Below, piece after piece: positions 10,772 to 21,909 of a DNA stretch of 64,000 bases (the first letter of the stretch is position 1; each line of letters begins with the position of its first letter). Below the pieces are notes generated by a model that ran no database searches, was not told the DNA's origin, and was given only the letters and a program-made list of their open reading frames with translations. Position numbers and translations under genes: made by a program. This DNA comes from Zygnema cylindricum (taxonomy: Eukaryota > Streptophyta > Zygnematophyceae > Zygnematales > Zygnemataceae), in NCBI GenBank assembly GCA_037447655.1, contig JBBHKE010002508.1, positions 23,956 through 87,955 on the forward strand, read 5' to 3'.

Positions 10772-11342
10772 TGGCGATGACCACAAACCGCCGAAATCCT
10801 CTTCCGCGATCTCGACATTCATCGGGCTGTCCGATTAAATGCATATTTAATCGTAGCTGTAATAAATACTTGCGCGGTATTCGTTTCGCTATCGAAACAA
10901 ATGCGCGATACTTGTTCCTTGTCGGTACCTTAATCCGTACTTTTACATAACTGGATCTTTGTATCCCGTACGTAGTTGTAGTTAAATGAATTATCCGACG
11001 TAATTGTATTTAAATAATTATCAAATCCTATACTATGTAACATTGGATTTAGACTTAATGGTTAGGGCTACCAGCTGCCGGCTATCAATCATTCCGTAGG
11101 TACCAGGATCAAATCCTGGTTCTGACACCAATCCTTTTTGGAAATAAACCGGTAAATAAACTAATCCCCTTAAATCTCTGGATAGTCTAGGCGGCTATGG
11201 CTCTAGCTTCCACTCCAACTTCCCAGTGACTGCGACAAGTGTGGGAGTGTGAGGGAGAAGTTAGAGATAGACTGCCTCGGCTTCTTTCTGTATTTTAATT
11301 TAGACGTAGAAAATACTTAAAAATGAACCATTAATTTCTACA
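10772..11342 (-). repeat. Copia LTR fragment, type A, reverse orientation
   Basis: The U3 half of another reverse LTR, ending AATTTCTACA. It begins abruptly inside the U3 (TGGCGATGACCACAAACCGCC, matching the + LTR at 50709) and keeps the GCGCGGTATTCGTTTCG inverted repeat, the tRNA-like module (11049-11133) and the CAGTGACTGCGACAAGTGTGGG block. Confidence 0.8.
11049..11133 (+). other. tRNA-like A/B-box module in LTR fragment
   Basis: D-arm-like TAATGGTTAGGGCTACC is followed by CCAGGATCAAATCCTGG, a perfect T-arm (5-bp stem, 7-nt loop), and then CTGACACCA and a short TTTTT at about 11142. The 3' half resembles the 3' half of initiator tRNA-Met. It is antisense to the LTR. Confidence 0.6.
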
Positions 11343-11388
11343 GAACCCGCCTAAAAGAAATAGGTACGGACGTGCCAGGCTCTACATC

Positions 11389-11461
11389 GAGCTGGTGGCA
11401 CTGTGGTTAGTGCGCTGATAGCTCAAGTCAGAGGTCCCAGGTTCGAGCCCTAGCCGGCTCA
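11389..11461 (+). tRNA. tRNA-like gene, full 73-nt cloverleaf, possibly a pseudogene
   Basis: The acceptor stem GAGCTGG/CCGGCTC pairs over 7 bp (one G-U). The D-arm is GCAC/GTGC with loop TGTGGTTA. The anticodon arm is CTGAT/GTCAG with the 7-nt loop AGCTCAA. The variable region is 5 nt, the T-arm is CCAGG-TTCGAGC-CCTAG with one mismatch, and the discriminator is A. The total is exactly 73 nt and five T residues follow at once (11462-11466), a pol III terminator. By position the anticodon would be CTC, but base 33 is G instead of the universal U, so decoding function is doubtful. It lies just upstream of gypsy gag and could be a tRNA pseudogene, a SINE head or part of the gypsy leader. Confidence 0.6.
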
Positions 11462-11589
11462 TTTTTCCCTAGTATGGGGCATATCGAATCCTGGATTTCT
11501 AGGAAATAAACAAGATAGGCCTAAAAAGATAAGAGATTTGAAATTGTATGTTAGTGAAGATTGATGAGTTAAACCCTTAGATTTTTCAT

Positions 11590-12302
11590 ATGGAGAATTA
11601 TTTGGAATCTAGAAATTGTGATCGTGATGATTACACTTTTTTTGCTGTTAGTTGTTCTAAAAGGTGATGTTCAGATTTGGTATTTCTCTCAGATAAGGTC
11701 TTATTTGATTCCTGATAATGCTGATTGAGAAGCTTTTAAGACCGCGATCAAATCGCGTTTCTTGTCTGTCACTTATAAATCCAGAATGGAAAGGCTAGGA
11801 TTGCTGAATTAATTATGATGTTAACCACACTCTATAATTCGAACAATCCTTTTAATGAAACTCTTAACAACAAAACTATGTTGGGATAGTTAAGTAAAGA
11901 AGACACCTAACACAATTTGATCAGTTTAGAGTCTTTAGTGGAAGGGAAACCATTAAAAATTATGGTAGATTTAGGTGCTATACATAATTTTACTTCACAT
12001 AAGTTTGTAGAGGAAAATAAAATTCTTACAATCATAAGGGTAAAACCTTTGCATGTTCAAGTGGAAAATGGTAATAACTCCAGATTAGATTTACAAACTG
12101 ACAGAACAAAAATTGATATCCAGGGTCATAAAATGAAAGTTGTGTGTGAAATAATGAAATTGGGAAGTGAGGAGCTAATGTTGGGAAAGCCTTAGTTAAG
12201 TGAACATAACCCTCAAATTTATTGGGAAACTAACACCTTGAGAGTAAATTATGAGAACGGCTAGAAGGTTTTGCAAGCATTACTTTCGAAAAAGTTGCAT
12301 AG
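11590..12302 (+). pseudogene. Ty3/gypsy gag-protease remnant
   Basis: A broken reading starts with MENYLESRNCDRDDY (11590) and carries many stops. From 11917 a 92-residue open stretch includes VDLGAIHNFTSHKFVEE, a decayed retropepsin site (normally D-S/T-G-A; here DLGA), followed by VKPLHVQVENG and EIMKLGSEELMLGKP, typical of plant gypsy proteases. It is cut at 12302 by the copia insertion; the same element resumes at 18755. A 5' LTR is not seen upstream. Confidence 0.75.
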
Positions 12303-12307
12303 GAATC

Positions 12308-13340
12308 TACAAACTGTGTCTTCTATTGGACTACAGATTTCATGAAACCTCTAGATAGCTTCTTACTAACCCACTTCAAGACACAACAACTGTTGCTGAA
12401 GAGGTCAAATTGACAATCTTAGTGCACCTTTGTGAAGCTTGGACTCCCTTGAGTCCGTAACAAAAACAATCAGTGAAAACGGCCAACCAGCTGATAAGTT
12501 ATGGGGTGGCAAAGATGCCTATTTTATACAAACCTTCAAGGGGAGAGGTGACTGTATTTCGAAAAACACTAAGTCTTGATTCTCTCTAATAACTCCTATC
12601 TATTGAAGTACGCACCAATCAAATTACTGTACCGTACTAAAAGTACTACTACCTGTGTACCTTTTGTATAACTAATGTACGACAAGGCTATTACGTGGAC
12701 GCGTGCCCTCTTTTTACTTGTCCGTAGGTTCCTCGGAATTCCCGTGACCAAATGTGATCTCTCCACGTGGCGCCTGGTCATGCCATGTCACAAAAAGCCA
12801 AAGTGACCACTCCAAGATTTCGGTGATGATGTGCGCCATTGGATAAGAACCAAAATGAAATCTCAGCTGTTATAAATACTTGCGCGATATTTGTTTTCTT
12901 GTCAAAACAAAATGCGCGGTATCCGTTTCGAAACCGTATCGTACTCTGTACTTTACAAAAACTGTATCTATGCATATCGTATATAGTTTCATTTAAATGA
13001 ATTAGTTTATTGCTAAATAAATAAATATCTTTCAAACCCTATTGCATTTAGCATTGGTCATAGACTATTAGGATAGAGCTGATTGTTATTGGCGAACTTA
13101 ACGGACGGCAGTTACCGGGATCAAATCGTGGGTCCGTCAAGCATCTTTTTAGTAACCTACTAAAAACAACTGCTTGTTGAACTAAGGAAACCTTCGTTCA
13201 CCCACTCTCTCTATCATTAAGTGACTGCAACAAGTATGCTGGCTAGAGAGAGGAGGTGGAGGTAGGTTGCCCATTTTTTTCCTTTTTATACTGATATATT
13301 TAGACCTAGAAAATACTCTATTAATCTAGTAATTTCAACA
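12308..13340 (-). repeat. 3' LTR of nested copia element
   Basis: Runs TACAAACTGTG...AATTTCAACA. Its features match the partner LTR: a perfect GGACTC-AAGG-GAGTCC hairpin (sense), GTAC cluster at 12620-12680, G-box CCACGTGG near 12763, AAACAAAATGCGCG inverted repeat near 12900 and tRNA-like module at 13063-13141 (B-box GGATCAAATCG). Confidence 0.9.
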
Positions 13341-14272
13341 CTCCCCTTATTTTCTAGTCTTTTTTTAACTTCAGTTTTAGTCCACATTTTTCTCTGCTAT
13401 ATTTTAATTTGGGAGAAGGCACTGGTTTTGTCATCATATCATCCACCATTTCCTCATCAGATCTATATACAAGATCCACAATCTTATTCTCAACTTTTTC
13501 TCTCACAAAACCCAATCTTATGTCCATATGCTATCCTTGAAATGATGTTTTGGATTAGCTGCAATTGTAATGGCTGCTTAATTATCACAAAATAATTCAT
13601 GCACTCCCTCTTTCATATACCCTACTTCGTGCAACAAGGACTTGACCCACATCAATTCTTTTAGAGCAGAACAAGAGTCCATATATTCAGCCTCCATAGT
13701 AGACCGAGCAACCACCTTTTGTTGCTTACTGCTCCAACAGCAAGCACCTTCCCCACATACAACACATACCCAGAAGTGCATCTTCTCATAGGTGTATCCC
13801 CATAAATGGCATCACTCCAAGTAGTGATATCAGTGTGCTCCCCTCCCAAATGCAACCACAACTCTTTGGTTCCTACCAGAAATATCATGACTCTCTTAGT
13901 TGCCTATCAGTCTTTTTTCCTAGGATCATTAAGACTTCTATTGAGTACTCCAACTGTTGTCGCTATATCCGGCCTGGTACAATTCATGAAGTATATTAGA
14001 CTTCCTACGACTTGTTTGTAAGCGATAGACTTCATAAACTCTCTCTCTTCTCGACTTATTTGATCATCTAGTATTATCACTCCTCCCTTTACACTCCCAT
14101 CAATTACTTTCTTGAAGTACATGGGAGTGGTAGAACTGTTTGCTTTTTCCATCTGGAATTTTTCAAGCATATTACCTATTGATTCTTTTTGAGTACGTCT
14201 AATGATCCTCTTCCCCCTATCTTTTTCCATTCGAATTCCCAAAATATAACTTGCCTCCCCTAAATCCTTCAT
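13341..14272 (-). pseudogene. Copia RNase H and RT C-terminus, nested element
   Basis: In sense order: MKDLGEASYILGIRMEKDRGKRII (RT thumb/connection), YKQVVGSLIYFMNCTRP, VGVLNRSLNDPRKKD, a LVGTKELWLHLGGEHTDITTW block, DAIYGDTPMRRCTSGYVLYVG, then STMEAEYM and LFCDN. RNase H motifs are recognisable but frames shift near 13780-13910 and stops interrupt. A CTCCCCTTATTTTCTAG tract next to the LTR is the plus-strand primer site. Confidence 0.85.
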
Positions 14273-15135
14273 GTCAAATTTGCTTCTAAGATCTTTATTT
14301 AATTTATTGATCTTTTCTAAAGACTAACTTAACACTAGTAGATCATCCACATAAATTGCAATATAAATCACACCATTCTCATCTTCAAACATATAGATAG
14401 AATGGTCAAAGCTGATCCGGATATATCCCCGACCATGAGAAACTCATCTAGTTTTTTATTCCACTGTAGCGGAGCTTGCTTAAGTTTATATAAGGACTTT
14501 ATGAGCTTGCAAATTTTGCTCTCTTCCCCATTCTCCAGAAATCCCTCTTGTTGCCGCATGAAGATTTCACCCTCTCACTCACCATTGAGAAATGTGGTCT
14601 TTATATCCATCTGATGAATTTCCATGTCTGTCGCTGCTGCTAAACTGAGGAGAATCCTTACTAATGAGAACTGAATAACTGGAGCAAACATCTCCTCATA
14701 GTCAATCCCCACTTTTTGGGTGAACCCCTTTGCTAACAAACGAGCTTTATATCTTTGAATGGTATTATCTGGGTTCAGTTTTAGTTTAAATACCCATTTA
14801 CAGCCAATAGGTTTTCTGTCGAAGTACAATCCGCTTGTTCCCAAGTATTTGCTTCCATGATTGAAAACCATTTCATCATTTATGGCTCTAATCCATCTTT
14901 CTTTTTTTGGGCTATTCACTGCCTCCAAGTATGACTGAGGCTCATCAGGATGAGATAGCTTAGTTACCTTATGATCAGCATGTTTCTCTTGTATCCTTTT
15001 GCTGCTCCTTCTCCCTCCCTCAAACTTTGAAGCTGGAATTGAAGGAAGTCCCGGGTTTCTCCTTACTATCTCATCGGCTCCCTTATTGATAGAAGTCGGT
15101 TTTAGTTCCTCCTCTTCTGTCTCTTCGAAGTCCAT
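14273..15135 (-). pseudogene. Copia reverse transcriptase, nested element
   Basis: Includes KLKLNPDNTIQRYKARLLAKGF, EEMFAPVIQFSLVRILLSL and MEIHQMDIKTTFLNGE (the finger/palm with catalytic D in QMDIK), then SLYKLKQAPLQWNKKLDEFL. The YVDD catalytic pair is intact at about 14338-14360 (AIYVDDLL). Frames shift near 14375 and 14560. An acidic linker (MDFEETEEEEL) separates it from integrase. Confidence 0.85.
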
Positions 15136-16154
15136 AGGAATATGTGAGGTGTTTGGTAGATCTCATGTATCTTGGATCTCCTCTGAATCTGTAATCACTG
15201 TTTCACTCATGTCCCTTTGGGGAAAGACAAGACTCTCCTCGCTCTCACACTCAAAACGGATTTTTTTCTTCTTGGTATATTTGAAGGGGTCAAATGACTT
15301 CCCTTCATCCATGATAACTAGGTGTTTTACCTGAATAATATCTTGCTTTGCTAAGTCATAGACTCTATATCTATTGACATCCTCATCTTATCCTACAAAG
15401 TATCCAGGTTTGCCCTTAGCATCTAGTTTCTTGTTTTTCTTATTCGTAACAAGATTGTAAACTTGGCTACCGAATACTTTAAGGTGTGAGATATCTGGTT
15501 TGCTTCCAACCCATCTCTCATAAGGTGTCATTCCCTTTACGGATGAGGTAAGGACTCTATTCTTAATGTAGTTGGCATAGTTCATGGCTTTCTGCCCAAA
15601 ATCTCTTTCCTATTTTCTTGTCAACCAACTTACTACATACACTATCTCCTAGTGTCCGGTTTAATCTTTCAGCTACCCCATTTTGTTCCGGGTTATATGG
15701 TACGATTTTTTGGTGTTGAACTCTCTCATCTCTTAGGTATTCCTCAAACTGGTTAGAGGTTTATTTTCCCCTATTTTCACTCCTTATTCTCTTAATGGGA
15801 GTTTCTATGCAACTTCTCACTCCAAGCTTTATATTCTTTGAAGTAAATTGGTATTCTAGACTTTGTTTTTAGGAAGTAGACTCTAGAGTACCTAGACCAT
15901 TCATTAGTTATTGTTAACATAAACCTCTTCCCTCCAACCTAAGGTACGCTTGGAGGTCCCTAGATATATGTGTGGACTAGATCTAGTACCTTTTCCCCCC
16001 TATATGTGGCGGCTTTGGGAAAAGGAAGTCCGTGTGTTTTTCCTTGAGCACATCCACTACTATCATCCACCATTTCATCATCACCAAACAGAATGCCTTG
16101 TACTACACCAAACTTCTTCATTTCCCTCAACTTATCAAAATGCTCATGCCCCAA
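15136..16154 (-). pseudogene. Copia integrase, nested element
   Basis: Contains the pre-integrase zinc region (HEHFDKLREMKKFGVV, CAQGKTHGLPFPK), traces of the DDE core between 15600 and 15950, and the C-terminal block MNYANYIKNRVLTSSVKGMTPYERW with VGSKPDISHLKVFGSQVYNL. Stops and frame breaks interrupt the core, so it cannot be active. Confidence 0.8.
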
Positions 16155-16713
16155 CCGCTTATGACAATCATCAATTTTGGAACACCAACATAATAAACAT
16201 TCTTCTTTTCATTACTCAAGTTAAGCCTTAACATGCCTTGGCTACTATTATCTGCCGCGAAGTAGACTTTATCCCTATACTTAACTGTCAAGACTCTTAT
16301 TCTAGTGAAGGTATCAAACTCTTTGTCATCTAACACTGATGTAGAGAGAAATTTTTTACTCAGCTGAGGAATGTCGAGTACATCTGAGAATATGAGTATA
16401 GAAGTCTTACTTTCACTAAAACTTTCAGATCTACTGACCCTACTAGATCTGTAGTAACCGCTCTCCCATCCCCATACTCTATCTCTACAGTAGGGATCTT
16501 TCATAGCTTAGAAAAGAGTTGCTTATCACGACACATATGCATGGATGCACCTGAGTCGATGATCCATCCTTCCTCTTGAGCTTCCCGAATTGCTCCAAAG
16601 ACACACTTCGGTCTCCGAGGGATTTCCTTCTCCTTCAGACTCTCGTCAAGAAGAAGCTCCCCATCTTTGTCAGAGGACTCGTCCTCGGTTTCTCTAATCA
16701 ATTTTGTGACCAC
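16127..16713 (-). pseudogene. Copia protease, nested element
   Basis: EEGWIIDSGASMHMCRDKQLF contains an intact aspartic protease triad D-S-G-A. A frame change near 16501 leads to a block with VLDDKEFDTFTRIRVLTVKY and GSQGMLRLNLSNEKK. An acidic stretch (ETEDESSDKDGELLLDE) precedes the protease. Confidence 0.82.
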
Positions 16714-17690
16714 AAGCGCTTTTTTTTCCCTCTGAAAAAACCCCCTCCATGGTTCTCTTGGAGCCTCAGCTCCAACAGCTTAACACAATATGCGATAAAG
16801 TGTCTTGGTTTTTTGCAAAAATGAAAAAGGCCCTTTGGGGGCCTTGGTCCTCCAGGCTGATCTCTCTCTTCTTTGAATGGTTTCTTCGGATCATTTTCCC
16901 ATCGGTTTACTCTGCAGCTAGAGCTTGGATGCTCTTCCCCCCCTCCTAATCTCAATTGTGTTCTCCTACACAAGTATCATCCGGACCACTATGTTCCACT
17001 TCCATGAACTGTCAGGCATTTGTGTCCCACTTCCATGAACTCTCAGTCATTTCCTGTACTGGGTACTCTATGTTTTCACACTCGTCGGGTAACTTTATGA
17101 TGAGAGTGTTAACTTTCATCTTCATTGTACCTGTCCACCTAGCACTCTCCATCTCTATATACAAACAAGAGAGATCATTACAATAGTGTAACATCTTTCC
17201 CCCTTTGTAAGTACAATTCCCCAACTTTTGTTCTGCCAATCTGAGCTCCTGAATAGTACCAGCTCTATAAATTTTTACCAAACTCACCCACAACTCCTCG
17301 GCCTTGTAAATGTGAAGATGGGGGGTTGCCAAAGCTTGAGTGAGGTGTCTTAGAATGAAGTTTTTGGCTGCAATGTCGATGTCTTTCCACGTTTGGGTGT
17401 CGTTCTCTACGGTTTTCACGCCCACCGCACTAGATGTCGTGGTAATAGGAGCAATTGTAGTAAAAGGCGTCTCCTTCTCCTTCCCTTTTTCGGACACATT
17501 GCTATCCCCATTATCTGCTTCCTCTTCTACAACTGATGTTGCTAGAACAAACCTTATTCCACCAAACCCTGGTGGAGTTCCCTGAGGTGGACGTTTCACT
17601 TGTCTAGTAACAATACCCCAATATCGGTTTTCGCACAAAGCCCCATCATCATGGCTTCCCAATAAATGAACTCTGATCCATTGAAGATGG
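16698..17690 (-). pseudogene. Copia gag with zinc knuckle, nested element
   Basis: The longest open stretch (17012-17662) holds GGIRFVLATSVVEEE, AAKNFILRHLTQALATPHLHIYKAEELW and KMKVNTLIIKLPDE, the standard Gag body of this family. A second frame (16698-16973) holds the nucleocapsid, where CX2CX4HX4C reads FHFCKKPRHFIAYC: the first Cys is Phe. The N-terminus begins in the LTR (MEDTEL) but the last LTR codon is TAG here. Confidence 0.82.
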
Positions 17691-17701
17691 GCACCTTAGT
17701 G

Positions 17702-17716
17702 GGTGGGCCCATAACC
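17702..17716 (-). other. Half-tRNA-type primer-binding site, perfect
   Basis: Sense GGTTATGGGCCCACC lies next to the 5' LTR end. It is complementary over all 15 bases to the anticodon arm (stem GGUGGG, loop CCCAUAA, first C residues of the 3' stem) of plant initiator tRNA-Met. Confidence 0.85.
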
Positions 17717-18749
17717 TACAATTCCGTGTCCTCCATTGGACTACAGAATTGAGGAAGCATTTAGATAGCTTTTAACTAATCCACTTCAAGCCACAACAAC
17801 TGCTGCCCAAGAATTCAAACTGACAGTTTGATTGCACCGCTGTGCAACATGGACTCTCTTGAGTGCGTAGTAAAAAGAAACAGTGAAAACGGCTAACCAG
17901 CTGATAAGTTATGGGTTGGCAAAGATGCCTATTTTATACAAACCCTCTAAAAGAGAGGTGATTGTATTTCCTAAAACTCTAAGTCTTGATTCTCTCTAAT
18001 AACTCCTATCTACTGAAGTACGGACCAATCATATTACTATACCGTACCAAAAAGTACTACTGCCGGTGTACCTTTTGTACGACCAATGTACGAGAAGGCT
18101 ATTACGTGAACGCGTGCCTTCTTTTTACTCTTCCATAGGTTCCTCGGAATTCCCGCGACCAAATGTGATCCCTTCACGTGGCGCCAGGTCATGCCATGTC
18201 ATTAAAAGCCAAATTGACCACTCCGAGATTTTGGCGATGATTTGGGCCGTTGGATAAGAACCAAAATGAAATCTCAGCTTTTATAAATACTTGCGCGATA
18301 TTTGTTTCCCTGTCAAAACAAAATGCGCGGTATTCGTTTCGAAACCGTATCGTACTCTGTATTTTACAAAAACTGTATCTATGCATATCGTATATAGTTT
18401 CATTTATATGAATTAGTTTATTCCTAAATAAATAAATATCTATCAAACCCTTTAGCATTTAGGATTGGTCCTAGACTAATAGGATAAAGTTGATCGCTAT
18501 CGGCCAACTTGACGAACGACAGGTACCGGGATCAAATCCTGGGTGCGTCAAGTATCTTTTTAGTAACCTACTAAAAACAATTGCTTGTTGAACTAAGGCA
18601 TCCATGGTTGAATCACTCTCTATCCTTCAATGACTACAACAAGTATGGTGGCTAGAGAGAGAATGTAGAGGTAGGCTGCCCTTTCTTTTCTTTTTTATAC
18701 TGATATATTTAGACCTAGAAAATACTTTATAAATCTAGTAATTTGAATA
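17717..18749 (-). repeat. 5' LTR of nested copia element
   Basis: Begins TACAATTCCGTG and ends AATTTGAATA (a decayed CAACA end). It holds a TTGCAC/GTGCAA hairpin at 17832-17847, TATA-like ATTTTATACAAA near 17931, GTAC motifs 18016-18090, CACGTGG near 18176, the AAACAAAATGCGCGG repeat near 18315 and the tRNA-like module 18471-18551. Confidence 0.9.
18471..18551 (+). other. tRNA-like A/B-box module in LTR
   Basis: ATAGGATAAAGTTGATCGC is followed by CCGGGATCAAATCCTGG, a T-arm-like hairpin with one G-T pair and a GGATCAAATCC B-box. It is antisense to the LTR and at the same position as in the partner LTR (13063-13141). Confidence 0.6.
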
Positions 18750-18754
18750 GAATC

Positions 18755-19124
18755 ATATGAATATCATAACCAAATTGGGAGTGGAAGTTTTGACTTTTGC
18801 TAAACAATTTAAAAATCATTTAAAAGATTAAACAAATCATGTTTTCTTGTTTTTAGTAACTAAGGCAGTTAGTGATGAAAGGGGGGGAGAAAACAATAAC
18901 ATTGACGTTATTCCTAAATCACACACCACTAAAAATCTTGAAAATCAAAAATCTGATTTTGTAACTGACATTAATACATCTGATGCCGCTGTTAAAGATT
19001 TGATATTTGAATTTCGAGATGTTTTCCCAAATGACTTACCCTTTAGAAAGCCACCTTCCTGAGATGTGGAACATGTTATTAACATTGAACTTAGATGTTG
19101 TCACAAAATTTATAAGCACAGTTT
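18755..19124 (+). pseudogene. Gypsy pol, segment before RT
   Basis: Continuation of the gypsy element after the copia insertion. AVKDLIFEFRDVFPNDLPFRKPPS is the conserved lead-in to plant gypsy RT (EFxDVFPxDLP), and DVEHVINIEL follows after a stop. It ends where a copia LTR scrap is embedded. Confidence 0.75.
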
Positions 19125-19256
19125 CTTTGAGCAGGGGTGCAGTCAAATTGTCAGTTTGCCTTCTTGGGCAGTAGTGGTTGTGGCTTGAAGTGGGTTAGTT
19201 AAATACTATCTAGAGGCTTCCTGTATTCTGTAGTCCAATGGAGGACACAGAATTGC
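19125..19256 (+). repeat. Copia LTR 3'-end fragment inside gypsy RT
   Basis: Only the last ~130 bases of a type A LTR remain: AGGGGTGCAGTCAAATTG, then GGGTTAGTTAAATACT and GGAGGACACAGAATTGCA. It starts in the middle of the second leader hairpin and replaces part of the gypsy RT N-terminus. Confidence 0.75.
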
Positions 19257-20264
19257 AAAAAGAAGGTTGCAACGTTGAGAATGTGTGTCGACTATCGTAG
19301 TCTAAACAAGATTACGGTGAAGGATACGTATTCATTACCTTTAATTTCTAATTTGATAGATCGTTTAAAAAGTGCTAAAGTATTTTCGTTGATTGTTGTG
19401 CGTAGTGGCTTTAATCAGGTGCCAATTAGAACCCAATATGTTGATAAAACTGCTTTTAGAACTAGTGTCAGTCATTTTGAATGGATGTTGATGCCATTTA
19501 GTTTAACTAATGCACTGCCCACTTATCAAAGATTAACGGACCAAACATTTTCGGATTATATTGATAGGTTTGTTCAAGTGTTTATAGATGACATCCTAAT
19601 ATATACCAAATCTAAAGAACAACATGTAATTCATTTAAAGAATTTTTTGGAAAGGCTAAGGGAAAGAAAATTGTATGGAAAATTGTCAAAATCCAATTTT
19701 CTTAAAAATGAACAATTATTTTTGGGACATATAGTTTGTGGGGAAGGTGTAAAAAATGATCCATCCAAAATCATTGCAATTCAACATTGGAGGCAACCTA
19801 CTAATATCATAGAAGTTAGATCGTTTTTGGGGTTGGCCACTTATTACAGGAAATTTATCAGAAACTTTAGTATGATTGCCGCACCTTTAACGGATTTACT
19901 TCGAGAGAATGAGACATTTGTGCGGGGAGCTAATCAAGAGAGAGCTTTCGAAGAACTAAAAGGGAAGTTGACCTCTGCCCCTACACAGGTGTATTTTGAT
20001 CTTGTTGGGGAGCTTGAAGTCTTAATCACCACAAATGCACCTGATAAAAGTTTAGGTGCAGTGATAAGTCAAAAAGTTGGTAAACATTTTCCTCCTATTG
20101 CTTTTGAGTCCAGGAAATTCAATGATGCTGAAAAAAACAATCCAGCACAAGAAAAGGAATTGCTTGCAATTGTTCATCCATTCGTGAAATACCGTTGTTA
20201 TTTGCATAATAAAGAATTCATTGTTCATTGTGAAAATAAAGCACTTTCTTATATGAAAGATTAA
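19257..20264 (+). pseudogene. Gypsy reverse transcriptase and RNase H start
   Basis: A 329-residue open frame (from 19275) with MCVDYRSLNKITVKDTYSLP, GFNQVPI, FIDDILIYTKS (catalytic pair, Y/F-x-D-D), LGHIV, LRSFLGLATYYRKFI-like and, in RNase H, LEVLITTNAPDKSLGAVISQ where the first catalytic Asp is Asn, then ESRKFNDAEKNN and KELLAIVH. The 5' part of the palm is displaced by the LTR scrap. RT is intact enough to place it with plant Ty3/gypsy; the enzyme itself would be dead. Confidence 0.88.
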
Positions 20265-21883
20265 GTGATACACAAATTATGATCCGTAGACAAGTTAGGT
20301 CGATGCAAAAATTGGCATATTTCAAATTTAACGTCAAACATATTCATGGAAAAACAAATGTGGTGGCGGATCCTTGAAGTAGATGTTTTGAAATAAGTGT
20401 GATGGTTCAGGATGAATTGTTTTTAGATGCTATTAGAATTGGTTATGATAAAAATCCTTATTTTGATGTGATTTGCAAAAAACTTTCCGAGGGAATTTTG
20501 ACCCATTGAAAAATAGGCATGTCAAAAACTTTAAAATAGAGGATGGTTTAGTGTATTTGCAAACATGAGATAGGCTATGCATTCCTAATTTAGGAGACTT
20601 AATGGAAAAGATTTTACAAGAAGCTTATGAGCATTTATGACATCTAGGTTGAGATAAAACTCTTAGTCGGTTCCAAAGTTGATTCTTTTGGCCAGGATGG
20701 CAAATGAGGTGTCAATACACGTGGAAAGTTGTGTCCCTGGCCAACAAAGTAAACCTAGTAACCAAAAACCTAAGGGTCTCTTAAAATCTTTGGATATCCC
20801 CGAAAGACCATGGGAGTCTGTCAGTATGTATTTCATTGTCAGATTGCCGGCTACATCTAGAACAAATGACATTATCATGGTCGTAGTCGATAGGTTCAGT
20901 AAAATGGCAATATTTATCCCTTGCAAAACTACTTATTTTGTTGTAGATATCCCAAAGTTATATTTTGACACCGTGGTTAGACATCATGGAGTTCCTCTAT
21001 CTATAGTCAATGATATAGATTCAAAATTTACATTTGCATTTTTGAAAAAAATTGTAGCAAAATTTAGGCACTGAATTAAAAATTAGTACCTCATACAGAA
21101 AGGATGAACCGTACACAACAAGAAATGCTTAGGACTGTTTGCAGTGTAGTCCAAAACACATGGGAATCTAAATTGCTATTAATAGAATTTGCATACAATT
21201 CATGTAAACATGCCAGTACAGGATTCCCACTGTTTGAAGTTGCATACGGATACCAACAGAGAGAAGCATTAGAATTAATAATATAGGTCACCTAAGAGAA
21301 TAGGGGTTCTACAACAAAATTTTGGGAATACACTAATCAGTTTGGAAAACAGTCCGAGACGCATAACTAGAGGCACAAAAAAGGCAAGAATTAAATGTTA
21401 ACCGCAAACGAGGTGATTGGGTGGTAAGCATAGGTGACAAGGTTTGGCTTTCAACAACCCATTACAAGTGTGAGATCGAGGGATAATCGGATCCCATGGG
21501 GAAATTTGCTCATAATTACATCGGACCATTTACTGTAATCGAGATGATATCGTCAGTTGTTACCAAATTGGACTTTTCGCCTTCAATAAAAAATCATCGA
21601 GTGATAAACATCAGTCAGTTGAAACCAGCAAATATTTGACCAATTGAAAGAGAATTGGAATTGGGTCCCTCAATAATTATAGAACCTAAGGTCCACAAAT
21701 GGGTAATAGATTCGGTTGGTCAAAGGTTTTAGGTTGGCAACACTATATTTTGGCAAGTGCATTTTCTAGGAAGGCCAGAAGATGAGTTGACTTTAGAAGA
21801 TAATTTTTTGAGTTTTTACAAAGGTATTGAAGGGATAATAATATAGAAGTCCTGTCTTGAGAATGAAATGTGTTTTAACTAAG
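20265..21883 (+). pseudogene. Gypsy RNase H end, integrase and chromodomain-like tail
   Basis: In order: a NVVADP-like junction, zinc-finger region (DRLCIPNLGDL, KILQEAYEH), integrase core from about 20679 (VSMYFIVRLPATSRTNDIIMV with the first Asp changed to Tyr; DRFSKMAIFIPC; GVPLSIVNDIDSKF), MNRTQQEMLRTV, EFAYNSCKHASTGFPLFEV, then YIGPFTVIEM and ISQLKPANI. The end (WVIDSVGQRF, FWQVHFLGRPEDELTLEDNF) resembles a chromodomain, which suggests a chromovirus. Many stops are TGA or TAG where CGA, CAG or TGG is expected, consistent with deamination of methylated cytosines. Confidence 0.8.
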
Positions 21884-21909
21884 GTTAGTTAAATATAAAG
21901 AGGGGATGA

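Larger units (their letters stand above)
12308..18749 (-). mobile_element. Complete but degenerate copia element, type A, nested in gypsy
   Basis: Two 1033-bp LTRs (12308-13340 and 17717-18749) flank gag-PR-IN-RT-RH in minus orientation. The 5-bp duplication GAATC is seen at 12303-12307 and 18750-18754, and gypsy pol continues on both sides. By eye the LTRs differ at roughly one base in ten, so the insertion is old. The PBS GGTTATGGGCCCACC (sense) is perfect at 17702-17716. The order protease-integrase-RT-RNase H identifies Ty1/copia. Confidence 0.92.
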
